From contig RGAJ01000154.1 of the NCBI GenBank assembly GCA_009920225.1, positions 1 through 5,313 of the forward strand: a stretch of DNA of 5,313 bases, read 5' to 3'. Source of the stretch: Paracoccaceae bacterium. Its GTDB lineage: Bacteria; Pseudomonadota; Alphaproteobacteria; Rhodobacterales; Rhodobacteraceae. Below are positions 1 through 5,313 of this stretch, in pieces (position 1 is the first letter of the stretch; every line of letters starts with the position of its first letter). The position numbers and the translations under genes are program-made. The notes below the pieces were generated by a model that was given only the letters and a program-made list of their open reading frames with translations, had not been told where the DNA came from and ran no database searches.

Positions 1-1413
1 CTGCGAAATGCCGAAATGATAAATTCTGCAGTTGCAGAATTAGAGGGCCTTGAGCCTACCGAAAAACGGCGGCTTGAGTTTTTTTCTCGCCAAATCGTCG
101 ACATGATGTCGCCGACCAATTTTCTGGCGACAAATCCCGATGCGTTGGAAAAGGCGTTTGAAACCCAAGGTCAGTCTTTGATTGATGGGATGGAAAACCT
201 GATCGAAGATCTTGAGGCAAATGAGGGTGAATTGGTCGTCCGTTTGGTCGATGAGAAAGCGTTTGAAGTGGGCGGAAATATTGCGACCGCACAGGGCAAA
301 GTTGTCTATCGCAATAAAATGATGGAATTGATCCAATATAGCCCGACAACCGACACGGTGCATGAAACGCCAATCATCATGTTCCCGCCTTGGATCAACA
401 AATTCTATATTCTGGACCTCAAGCCGGAAAACAGTTTGATCCGATGGATCGTCGATCAAGGGTATACGTTGTTTGTGGTGTCATGGATCAATCCTGACCA
501 TGATTATGCCGAGGTGGGGTTGGAAGACTATATTCAGGATGGGTACCTGACTGCCTTTGATGTTGTCAAAGACGTCACGGGGCAAAAACAAGTCAATGCG
601 ATTGGCTATTGTATCGCGGGCACAACGCTAAGCTTGACCTTGTCGCTGATGAAGAAGCGCGGTGATAAATCGGTGAAATCGGCCACGTTCTTTACCACAT
701 TGACCGATTTTTCCGAACAAGGTGAATTTACCCCATTTTTGCAAAACGATTTCATCGACGCGATTGAAGATGAAATCAACAACAAGGGTATTTTGGAAAG
801 CTTTATCATGGCGCGCACGTTTAGTTATTTGCGCGCAAATGACCTTGTCTACACGCCTGCGATCAAAAGCTATATGTTGGGGGAAACGCCACCTGCGTTT
901 GACCTGCTGTATTGGAATGGCGATGGATCAAGCCTGCCGGGCAAAATGGCCAAACAATATCTGCGGGGGCTGTGCCAACGCAATGAATTCGCAAATGGCA
1001 CGTTTGAGTTGATGGGCGAAACATTGGCTTTGGCGGATGTGGACGTTCCGGTATTTTCGGTGGGCTGTGAAACAGATCACATCGCCGCGTGGAAAGATTG
1101 CTATCGCGGGGTTCAGGCCATGAAAAGCCGTAACAAAACATTCGTCGTGTCTGAATCCGGTCATATCGCGGGCATTGTGAATCCGCCGAGCAAAAAGAAA
1201 TACGGACACTATACGAACACAACCACCAAGCTTTCGCCCAACGACTGGAAAGACAGCGCCGATTTCACCGAAGGCAGCTGGTGGCCTCTTTGGGAAACTT
1301 GGCTCAAAGCGCGTTCTGGCAAAATGGTTGATGGCAGAATTCCGGGCGATTCGGGGTATGAGGCGCTGTGCGATGCGCCGGGCACCTATGTGATGCAGCG
1401 TTCAAGGGTTTGA
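1..1413 (+). CDS. phaC: Class I polyhydroxyalkanoate synthase PhaC, 5'-truncated by the window edge
   Basis: PhaC polymerises (R)-3-hydroxyacyl-CoA, typically 3-hydroxybutyryl-CoA, into PHA at the granule surface and releases CoA. The frame is open to base 1, so the ATG at 16 is internal. About 120 residues appear to be missing: the catalytic Cys is residue 199 counted from that ATG, against Cys319 in Cupriavidus necator PhaC. The PhaC N-terminal domain is recognisable by SPTNFLATNP and FPPWINKFYILDL, followed by the alpha/beta-hydrolase core. The triad is Cys (codon 610-612, box GYCIAGT), Asp (1075-1077, in ETDHIAAW) and His (1162-1164, in SGHIAGIVNPP). FDLLYWNGD and GSWWP are further family signatures. 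The box has Ala where Gly-X-Cys-X-Gly-Gly has the first Gly of the pair. The gene ends 121 bases before phaP, with no T-rich terminator between. The family assignment is very secure; the class I call rests on sequence similarity, expected length and the absence of phaE or a phaR subunit gene nearby. Confidence 0.97.
   Translation: MRNAEMINSAVAELEGLEPTEKRRLEFFSRQIVDMMSPTNFLATNPDALEKAFETQGQSLIDGMENLIEDLEANEGELVVRLVDEKAFEVGGNIATAQGKVVYRNKMMELIQYSPTTDTVHETPIIMFPPWINKFYILDLKPENSLIRWIVDQGYTLFVVSWINPDHDYAEVGLEDYIQDGYLTAFDVVKDVTGQKQVNAIGYCIAGTTLSLTLSLMKKRGDKSVKSATFFTTLTDFSEQGEFTPFLQNDFIDAIEDEINNKGILESFIMARTFSYLRANDLVYTPAIKSYMLGETPPAFDLLYWNGDGSSLPGKMAKQYLRGLCQRNEFANGTFELMGETLALADVDVPVFSVGCETDHIAAWKDCYRGVQAMKSRNKTFVVSESGHIAGIVNPPSKKKYGHYTNTTTKLSPNDWKDSADFTEGSWWPLWETWLKARSGKMVDGRIPGDSGYEALCDAPGTYVMQRSRV
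23..40. promoter_or_regulatory. Possible intragenic PhaR-type operator (CTGC-N4-GCAG palindrome)
   Basis: ATTCTGCA-GT-TGCAGAAT is an 8-bp perfect inverted repeat around two bases and contains CTGC-N4-GCAG at 26-37. Its TTCTGCAGT core matches the left arm of the phaP operator at 1436. It lies inside the phaC reading frame, in a stretch that aligns with other synthases (AEMINSAVAELE), so it is coding DNA. Binding by a PhaR-type regulator is inference from the motif alone, and chance remains possible. Confidence 0.3.
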
Positions 1414-1435
1414 TTTTTCGATAAAATAAAAATTA

Positions 1436-1479
1436 TTCTGCAGTGCAGCAAAAAATACTTGAAATGCTGCACTGCAGAA
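1436..1479. promoter_or_regulatory. Paired operator of phaP: perfect 15-bp inverted repeat, probable PhaR site
   Basis: TTCTGCAGTGCAGCA (1436-1450) and its exact reverse complement TGCTGCACTGCAGAA (1465-1479) are separated by 14 bases. Each arm contains CTGC-N3-GCAG (1438-1448 and 1467-1477), and the two cores are 29 bp apart. TGC-rich operators of this form are established for the PhaR repressor of Paracoccus and Rhodobacter, which binds both DNA and PHA. The right arm fills most of the spacer between the -35 and -10 boxes, so an occupied site should block RNA polymerase. A transcript hairpin is possible but no T-run follows on the + strand, so a terminator role for phaC is unlikely. Confidence 0.8.
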
Positions 1480-1487
1480 AGTATATT
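1459..1487 (+). promoter_or_regulatory. Sigma70-type promoter of phaP
   Basis: The -35 box is TTGAAA (1459-1464) and the -10 box is TATATT (1482-1487), with an optimal 17-nt spacer. A run of six A (1450-1455) lies just upstream of -35 and could act as a proximal UP element; the DNA from 1414 to 1435 is also very AT-rich. Transcription should start near 1494, giving a leader of about 40 nt before the phaP start at 1535. The overlap with the inverted repeat suggests a strong promoter under repression. Confidence 0.75.
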
Positions 1488-1500
1488 AATCCTAGGCAAT

Positions 1501-1515
1501 GCGAGATGGTCTCGT
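1501..1515 (+). other. Small hairpin in the phaP mRNA leader
   Basis: CGAGA (1502-1506) pairs with TCTCG (1510-1514) around a TGG loop, and a G-U pair (1501/1515) can extend the stem. It ends about six bases before the Shine-Dalgarno sequence. It may protect the 5' end of an abundant mRNA or keep the ribosome site open. Short stems like this also arise by chance. Confidence 0.35.
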
Positions 1516-1520
1516 TGGTA

Positions 1521-1526
1521 AAAGGA
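1521..1526 (+). promoter_or_regulatory. Ribosome binding site that fixes the phaP start
   Basis: AAAGGA sits 8 bases before the ATG at 1535. The in-frame ATG at 1499 lacks a Shine-Dalgarno sequence at proper spacing and would lie only about five bases after the predicted transcription start, so 1535 is the better start. Confidence 0.8.
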
Positions 1527-1534
1527 TTAAAGCA

Positions 1535-1984
1535 ATGACTAAGACACAAGACGTTACAAAAATTTTTAAAGACATGATGGCTTCTTTCCCAGTGGATACA
1601 GCCGCATTCGAAAACGCATTCAAAAACCAAGCATCCATGAACGAAAAAATGGCGGGTGTTGCATTGGGCGCAGTCGAGAAATCAGCAGAGATTTCGACAA
1701 AATGGACAAAAGACACCATTGCGAAAATGCAAGACATGTCAAAAGCAAAAGCTGAGCCAGCTGATTACGCAAAAGCAATCGCTGATTTCGCTTCTGCACA
1801 AGCTGAAGTCGCAGCAGAAAACATGGCAGCTTTCGCAGAAGTCGCGAAAAAAGTTCAAATGGACACAGTTGAATTGCTGATGGCCGCTGGCAAAGAAGCG
1901 TCAGAAGAAGCCTCTGCAGCCGTGAAAAAAGCAACTGCAGACGTTACTGCAGCCGCGAAAAAAGCGACAGCAGCAGCGAAATAA
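1535..1984 (+). CDS. phaP: Phasin PhaP, PHA granule surface protein
   Basis: This 149-residue protein is a phasin: a small amphipathic protein that coats PHA granules in the cytoplasm, limits coalescence and sets granule size and number. It is almost wholly helix-forming, with no signal peptide and no membrane segment. Recognisable phasin stretches are MMASFPVDTAAFENAFKNQ (about 14-32), STKWTKDTIAKM (about 54-65) and ADFASAQAEVAAENMAAFAE (about 83-102). The tail (128-149) consists of two Lys/Ala-rich 11-residue units, each with a KKATA core. The start at 1535 is chosen over the in-frame ATG at 1499 from ribosome-site spacing and the family's usual N-terminus. It is separately promoted 121 bases after phaC and ends at a terminator. 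Alanine codons are mainly gca and gct, unlike the gcg/gcc-rich neighbours, as expected of a very highly expressed gene. Identity is secure. Confidence 0.93.
   Translation: MTKTQDVTKIFKDMMASFPVDTAAFENAFKNQASMNEKMAGVALGAVEKSAEISTKWTKDTIAKMQDMSKAKAEPADYAKAIADFASAQAEVAAENMAAFAEVAKKVQMDTVELLMAAGKEASEEASAAVKKATADVTAAAKKATAAAK
1916..1981 (+). repeat. Two tandem 33-bp units encoding the phasin tail
   Basis: Units 1916-1948 and 1949-1981 both begin GCAGCCG, then GAAAAAAGC, and match at about 22 of their first 25 bases before diverging. They encode AAVKKATADVT and AAAKKATAAAK. An 11-residue period equals three helical turns and keeps the paired lysines on one helix face. The similarity at DNA level suggests an internal duplication rather than composition bias alone. 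Confidence 0.6.
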
Positions 1985-2016
1985 TCAGTTTTCTTTTCTC
2001 CCAAAAGACTGACTTG

Positions 2017-2044
2017 AAAGGGTAGGCATCAGCCTGCCCTTTTT
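2017..2044 (+). terminator. Factor-independent terminator of phaP
   Basis: AAAGGGTAGGC (2017-2027) pairs with GCCTGCCCTTT (2032-2042) in an 11-bp stem with one G-U pair and a four-base loop (ATCA). The pairing runs into a T-run at 2040-2044. It lies 33 bases after the phaP stop and separates the PHA module from the downstream permease. Confidence 0.85.
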
Positions 2045-2122
2045 CGTATCTTGCGCCCGACACGCGGTGGGGCTTGTGTTTTCGTGAATTCGCGGCATTA
2101 CTGATTTCAGCATCCGCATCAC

Positions 2123-2127
2123 AAGGA
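2123..2127 (+). promoter_or_regulatory. Ribosome binding site of the permease gene
   Basis: AAGGA lies 8 bases before the ATG at 2136 and supports that start. The stretch between the phaP terminator and this site (2045-2122) holds no promoter that I would call with confidence. Confidence 0.65.
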
Positions 2128-2135
2128 TTCCCGAC

Positions 2136-3017
2136 ATGACCACCGACATTGAACGCCCATTGCGCGGCATAGCGATGGTTTGTTTGGGCGTGATCGGGTT
2201 CGCGATGGCGGATGTTTTCACCAAATTATTGGTCGATGGCTTGCCTGTCCCGTATATCATGGCGGTGCGCTATGTGGTGAGCGTGGTCCTGTTTCTTGTC
2301 CTGATTGGTCCTCAGCGGCGCAAGGGTGTGTTTCGGGCGAATGCGCCCAAACTGGTCCTTTTGCGCGGTGTGATTTTGACGGCGGGATCACTGTGTATGG
2401 GGATCGCGCTGATGACGATCCCCGTGGGCGAGGCGACTGCGATCATTTACCTGTCGCCCATCGCGGTCATGATCTTGGCCATTCCCGTTCTGGGGGAACG
2501 TGTGACGGCACTTGGGTGGCTTGGGGCGGCTGTCGGGTTCTTGGGGGTGCTTTTGATCGTGCGTCCCAGCGGCGGGTTAGACCCATTTGGGGTGCTTATG
2601 GCGTTGATCAATGCCGTCTGCGCCACGTTTTATCACCTTATGACACGATATCTGGCCAAAACCGAACGCCCGTCGACCCTGATGATTTACACGCTTGTGG
2701 TTGGGTCGGTGGCGTTTGTGGGCATTTTATTTGATGACATATTTCAACATACGCCCAGCATCACGCAGTGGCTGATGATGATCGGGTTGGGGGCCACGGC
2801 GACCGTGGGGCATTTTCTGATTACCTTGTCCTACCGCGAGGCCCCCGCATCGCTTTTGGCGCCTGTGAACTATGTGCATATCCTGTTTTCGGCGGTTGCC
2901 AGTTGGATTGTGTTCCATCACGCACCGGATCTTTGGACTGCGATTGGCATGGGATGTATTGCAATCGCGGGCGCGGGTATTGCGGTGTATTCTCATTTCC
3001 ACAAATCAAGGGTGTGA
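2136..3017 (+). CDS. DMT-superfamily permease, EamA family, ten membrane helices
   Basis: The 293-residue protein is an integral inner-membrane transporter of the drug/metabolite transporter superfamily. Two EamA repeats are visible, about residues 10-144 and 150-287. Ten hydrophobic segments can be placed at roughly 11-33, 39-59, 73-95, 101-121, 126-144, 150-170, 181-203, 209-231, 237-260 and 266-288. The first repeat ends with the characteristic LGERVTALGWLGAAVG-type stretch (119-134), in which a conserved Glu follows helix 4. Length is normal for the family and there is no break. Members export or import amino acids, nucleotides, S-adenosylmethionine or other small metabolites, and sequence alone does not reveal the substrate. 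It follows the phaP terminator and precedes the oxidoreductase operon by 69 bases on the same strand. A functional link to either neighbour is possible but unsupported. Confidence 0.9.
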   Translation: MTTDIERPLRGIAMVCLGVIGFAMADVFTKLLVDGLPVPYIMAVRYVVSVVLFLVLIGPQRRKGVFRANAPKLVLLRGVILTAGSLCMGIALMTIPVGEATAIIYLSPIAVMILAIPVLGERVTALGWLGAAVGFLGVLLIVRPSGGLDPFGVLMALINAVCATFYHLMTRYLAKTERPSTLMIYTLVVGSVAFVGILFDDIFQHTPSITQWLMMIGLGATATVGHFLITLSYREAPASLLAPVNYVHILFSAVASWIVFHHAPDLWTAIGMGCIAIAGAGIAVYSHFHKSRV

Positions 3018-3031
3018 CACAGCCCCGCCTA

Positions 3032-3060
3032 TTCAAATGAGGCAGGCCACATCCTATATT
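3032..3060 (+). promoter_or_regulatory. Candidate promoter of the molybdenum hydroxylase operon
   Basis: TTCAAA (3032-3037) and TATATT (3055-3060) are separated by exactly 17 bases. The -10 hexamer is identical to that of phaP, but the -35 matches the consensus at only four of six positions. Predicted transcription would begin near 3067, leaving a short leader with an AGGGGAA ribosome site (3075-3081) before the ATG at 3087. Read-through from the permease gene is an alternative, since no terminator with a T-run separates them. Confidence 0.4.
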
Positions 3061-3086
3061 AAACGCATCAGAGTAGGGGAAGTCAT

Positions 3087-3548
3087 ATGAAGTTAAATGT
3101 GGACGGTCGTAGTTATACAGTCGATGTCGAAGCAGAGATGCCGCTTTTGTGGGTTTTGCGTGATGAATTAAAGATCAAAGGCGTCAAATATGGATGCGGA
3201 ATCGCGGCCTGTGGCGCCTGTACTGTGCATATTGATGGGGTTGCTGTGCGGTCCTGTCAGACGGCGGTCGGCGATGTCGATGGCGACATTACTACGATTG
3301 AAGGTTTGGGAAATGTTGACGCCCTGCATGTTGTTCAGGCCGCGTGGATTGAACACCAAGTGGCCCAATGCGGGTACTGCCAATCTGGGCAAATCATGCA
3401 GGCTGCGGACTTGTTGTCCACCACTCCAAACCCAACCGATGCAGAGATTGATGATGCGATGTCTGGAAACCTGTGCCGGTGTGGTACATATCCACGCATC
3501 CGTGATGCGGTGAAATCGGCTGCGGCAAACTTGGCTGGGGGGAACTGA
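3087..3548 (+). CDS. [2Fe-2S] small subunit of an isoquinoline 1-oxidoreductase-type molybdenum hydroxylase
   Basis: This 153-residue protein is the electron-transfer subunit of a xanthine dehydrogenase-family enzyme. It passes electrons from the molybdenum site of the large subunit through two [2Fe-2S] clusters. The N-terminal plant-ferredoxin domain carries Cys37, Cys42, Cys45 and Cys57 (C-x4-C-x2-C-x11-C). The C-terminal helical domain carries Cys95, Cys98, Cys130 and Cys132 in [11 protein letters not shown] and [16 protein letters not shown], so all eight ligands are present. Length and motifs match IorA-like subunits, which pair with a single large subunit and lack a FAD subunit. No signal peptide is visible. 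The stop codon overlaps the start of the next gene by one base, which implies translational coupling and a 1:1 complex. The true substrate is unknown: isoquinoline is only the namesake, and aldehydes or other N-heterocycles are equally possible. I therefore give no symbol. Confidence 0.93.
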   Translation: MKLNVDGRSYTVDVEAEMPLLWVLRDELKIKGVKYGCGIAACGACTVHIDGVAVRSCQTAVGDVDGDITTIEGLGNVDALHVVQAAWIEHQVAQCGYCQSGQIMQAADLLSTTPNPTDAEIDDAMSGNLCRCGTYPRIRDAVKSAAANLAGGN

Positions 3549-3550
3549 TG
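3537..3550 (+). promoter_or_regulatory. Coupled stop/start with Shine-Dalgarno inside the upstream gene
   Basis: GGGGGGA (3537-3543) within the last codons of the small-subunit gene precedes the overlapping TGATG (stop 3546-3548, start 3548-3550). It fixes the start of the large subunit and points to coupled translation of the two subunits. Confidence 0.7.
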
Positions 3551-5313
3551 TCTCGACTAGGAAAAATTGCCCGCCGTACATTTCTGATTGGGTCCGCTGC
3601 GATCGCCGGCGGCGTTGCGTTTGGCTATTACATGTACAAACGCCCCCCACATAACCCTTTGCTGGATGATCTTGCAGAGGGCGAAGCCGCTCTGACACCC
3701 TATGTCAAGATTGACGCGAATGGGATCACCCTAATTACCCCGCGCGCCGATATGGGCCAAGGGGCATATTCTGTCCAAGCCGCCTTGTTGTCCGAAGAAC
3801 TAGATGTCGACCTTGACCAAGTTCGCGTCGATCCGGGCCCCCCCGATCCCGCCTATTATAACACAGCGCTCTCACAAGAAGCGGTTCCGTTTTACCCCAC
3901 CGACACCAGTTGGATGGCTGAAACATCGCGTGGCGTTGCGGATGCGTTGATGAAATTTATCGGTATGCAAATCACCGGCGGCTCAACCACTGTGCCCGAT
4001 GGCTATCAAAAGCTGCGCGTCGCAGGGGCGGTTGCCCGCGAAACATTAAAACAAGCGGCGTCCAACAAAACGGGGGTTCATATCACCCGATTGAAAACCG
4101 AACGGGCGTCGGTCATTTTGCCCGATGGTGAGGCAATTCCCTATACCGAACTGGCCCAACTTGCTGCGACCCTTGAACCTGTCGAACAGGTGACGCTGCG
4201 TGACCCGTCGGAATGGCGATTGATCGGGAAACCCATGCAGCGCGTTGATATTGTGGAAAAATCAACGGGAACAGCGCGTTATGGAATTGACATCGAACTG
4301 GATGGGATGCTGCACGCGGCCGTGAAATTGAACCCGCATATTGGTGGCAACGTGAATAGCTATGACGCCACTGCGGCGCTTGCTATGAACGGGGTGCGCT
4401 CGGTTGTACCCGTTCAGGGCGGTGTAGCTGTCGTTGCAAATAACACATGGCGCGCGTTTCAAGCCGCCGATGCGATTGTGGCCGATTGGGGCCCATCGCC
4501 GATGCCCGAAACCATGGAGGGCCACTGGGCTGCGCTGTCTGATGCGTTTTCACCCGATCACCAAGACAGTCGCAATCGCGATGACGGGGATGTGGATGCG
4601 GCGATTTCGGTGGGTCCCGTCACCGCAGAGTACCGCGCACCCTATCTGGCACATGCGCCGCTAGAGCCGATCAATGCAACCGTCTTGGTTGGGTCAGGGC
4701 GCGTGGATGTCTGGACTGGCACCCAAGTGCCGCGCTTTGTCCAAGATGCCCTATCAAAAGTCACAAACGTTGATGCCAGCGATATTCACGTTCATGTCCA
4801 GATGATCGGCGGAAGCTTTGGCCATCGTTTGGAAATGGATGTCGTTATCCAAGCTGCGGAAATTGCGATGACGATGCAGGGCACGCCTGTCAAACTGACC
4901 TATAGCCGCGAACAAGACATGACGCATGATTTTACCCGTCCTGCTGTTATGGCGCGGGCGCGGGGGCAGATCGACGATGGCAAGATCTCGGCCATTGATT
5001 TGGGGATCGCAAGCCCATCTGTGATGGCGTCACAAATGGGACGCATCGGCATGTCACTGCCTGGCCCAGATGCACAAATCGTGGCGGGGGCTTGGGAACA
5101 ACCGTTTGATATTCCAAACTATCGCGTCACTGGATATCGTGCGCAACCGCTCGCCCCGATCAGTTCGTGGCGCTCGGTCGGGGCGTCAACAAACGCGTTC
5201 TTTCATGAAAGCTTTTTTGACGAACTGTGTCATTCCGCAGGGATTGATCCCGTGATGGAACGTCTGCGCCTGTGCAACGATGACACCACGCGCAAAGTGT
5301 TAGAGACGGTCGC
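3548..5313 (+). CDS. Molybdopterin-binding large subunit of an IorB-type hydroxylase, Tat signal, 3'-truncated by the window edge
   Basis: I translated this frame by hand: it is open for 588 codons to the last base, against roughly 700-780 residues expected for the family. It binds the molybdopterin cofactor and hydroxylates its substrate using water. The N-terminus carries a twin-arginine motif (ARRTFLIG, residues 8-15), then a short hydrophobic segment (about 13-30) with no clear AxA cleavage site. This suggests Tat export and perhaps membrane anchoring. Family motifs in order are MGQG (69-72), TGGSTT (143-148), an a/b-hammerhead domain (about 237-320), AHAPLEPINAT (368-378), IGGSFGHRLE (420-429), YSREQDMTHDFTRPA (about 458-472) and SSWRSVGASTNAF (539-551). 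The C-terminal catalytic Glu lies beyond the window. About 35 residues separate PDPAYYN from the TGGST loop, longer than I recall for compact IorB proteins. It is coupled to the [2Fe-2S] subunit gene; the substrate is unknown. Confidence 0.93.
   Translation, partial: MSRLGKIARRTFLIGSAAIAGGVAFGYYMYKRPPHNPLLDDLAEGEAALTPYVKIDANGITLITPRADMGQGAYSVQAALLSEELDVDLDQVRVDPGPPDPAYYNTALSQEAVPFYPTDTSWMAETSRGVADALMKFIGMQITGGSTTVPDGYQKLRVAGAVARETLKQAASNKTGVHITRLKTERASVILPDGEAIPYTELAQLAATLEPVEQVTLRDPSEWRLIGKPMQRVDIVEKSTGTARYGIDIELDGMLHAAVKLNPHIGGNVNSYDATAALAMNGVRSVVPVQGGVAVVANNTWRAFQAADAIVADWGPSPMPETMEGHWAALSDAFSPDHQDSRNRDDGDVDAAISVGPVTAEYRAPYLAHAPLEPINATVLVGSGRVDVWTGTQVPRFVQDALSKVTNVDASDIHVHVQMIGGSFGHRLEMDVVIQAAEIAMTMQGTPVKLTYSREQDMTHDFTRPAVMARARGQIDDGKISAIDLGIASPSVMASQMGRIGMSLPGPDAQIVAGAWEQPFDIPNYRVTGYRAQPLAPISSWRSVGASTNAFFHESFFDELCHSAGIDPVMERLRLCNDDTTRKVLETV

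Noticed and set aside
16..18. ATG at 16 as the true phaC start
   Set aside because: The frame is open to base 1, no ribosome site precedes it, and about 120 family residues would be missing before the catalytic Cys.
40..459. Antisense frame within phaC
   Set aside because: It is a shadow of the strongly conserved PhaC reading frame, with no ribosome site or family signature.
1436..1480. The inverted repeat as a transcription terminator for phaC
   Set aside because: No T-run follows it on the + strand. A T-rich stretch follows on the - strand, but there is no - strand gene to terminate.
1499..1534. In-frame ATG at 1499 as phaP start, adding 12 residues
   Set aside because: It falls about five bases after the predicted transcription start, lacks a spaced Shine-Dalgarno sequence, and the extra residues do not look like a phasin N-terminus; 1535 has AAAGGA at 8 bases.
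1914..1952. Three CTGCAG hexamers near the end of phaP as further operators
   Set aside because: They do not form CTGC-N3/4-GCAG and are explained by Ala-rich coding (gca preceded by ct) in the repeated tail.
2180..2734. 184-codon frame overlapping the permease gene on the + strand
   Set aside because: It is an out-of-frame shadow of a well-formed ten-helix EamA protein; its translation shows no membrane or domain pattern.
3024..3046. GCCT/AGGC hairpin after the permease stop as a terminator
   Set aside because: The stem is only four base pairs with a nine-base loop and no T-run follows.
3168..3698. Antisense open frame of 176 codons on the - strand
   Set aside because: It lies opposite the small-subunit gene, whose eight Cys ligands and motifs are intact, and it has no recognisable family features.

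Overview
The window looks like chromosomal DNA of an alphaproteobacterium, most likely a marine Rhodobacterales (Roseobacter-group) species. The basis is a class I polyhydroxyalkanoate (PHA) synthase followed directly by a short Lys/Ala-rich phasin of Rhodobacterales type, TGC-rich operators of the kind bound by PhaR in Paracoccus and Rhodobacter, and moderate-GC codon use rich in gcg, cgc and ttg. This is recognition by eye, not a database match. Every gene is on the + strand, and both ends of the window cut through a gene.

Region 1 (1-2044) is a PHA storage module. It holds the C-terminal ~80% of phaC (its start lies before the window), then phaP on its own strong promoter. The phaP promoter is the best-defined regulatory element here. 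A perfect 15-bp inverted repeat brackets an A-tract and the -35 box, and each arm contains CTGC-N3-GCAG. The downstream arm sits inside the 17-nt spacer between TTGAAA and TATATT. A factor-independent terminator closes the module. The proposed logic is that PhaC makes the polymer, PhaP coats the granule, and a PhaR-type repressor holds phaP off until polymer titrates it away. No phaR gene follows phaP in this window.

Region 2 (2136-3017) is a ten-helix DMT/EamA-family permease of unknown substrate, with its own ribosome binding site after the terminator.

Region 3 (3087-5313) is a two-gene operon for a molybdenum hydroxylase of the isoquinoline 1-oxidoreductase type. A 153-residue subunit with two [2Fe-2S] clusters overlaps the start of the large molybdopterin-binding subunit by one base. 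The large gene runs open from 3548 off the right edge (588 codons visible). It starts with a twin-arginine signal, so the enzyme is probably exported or membrane-anchored in the periplasm, with the small subunit carried along.

No tRNA, rRNA, CRISPR array, insertion sequence or phage feature was seen. I found no clearly undescribed multi-gene system. The points most worth following up are the phaP operator-promoter geometry, the matching palindrome inside phaC, the absence of phaR downstream, and the signal-peptide arrangement of the oxidoreductase.
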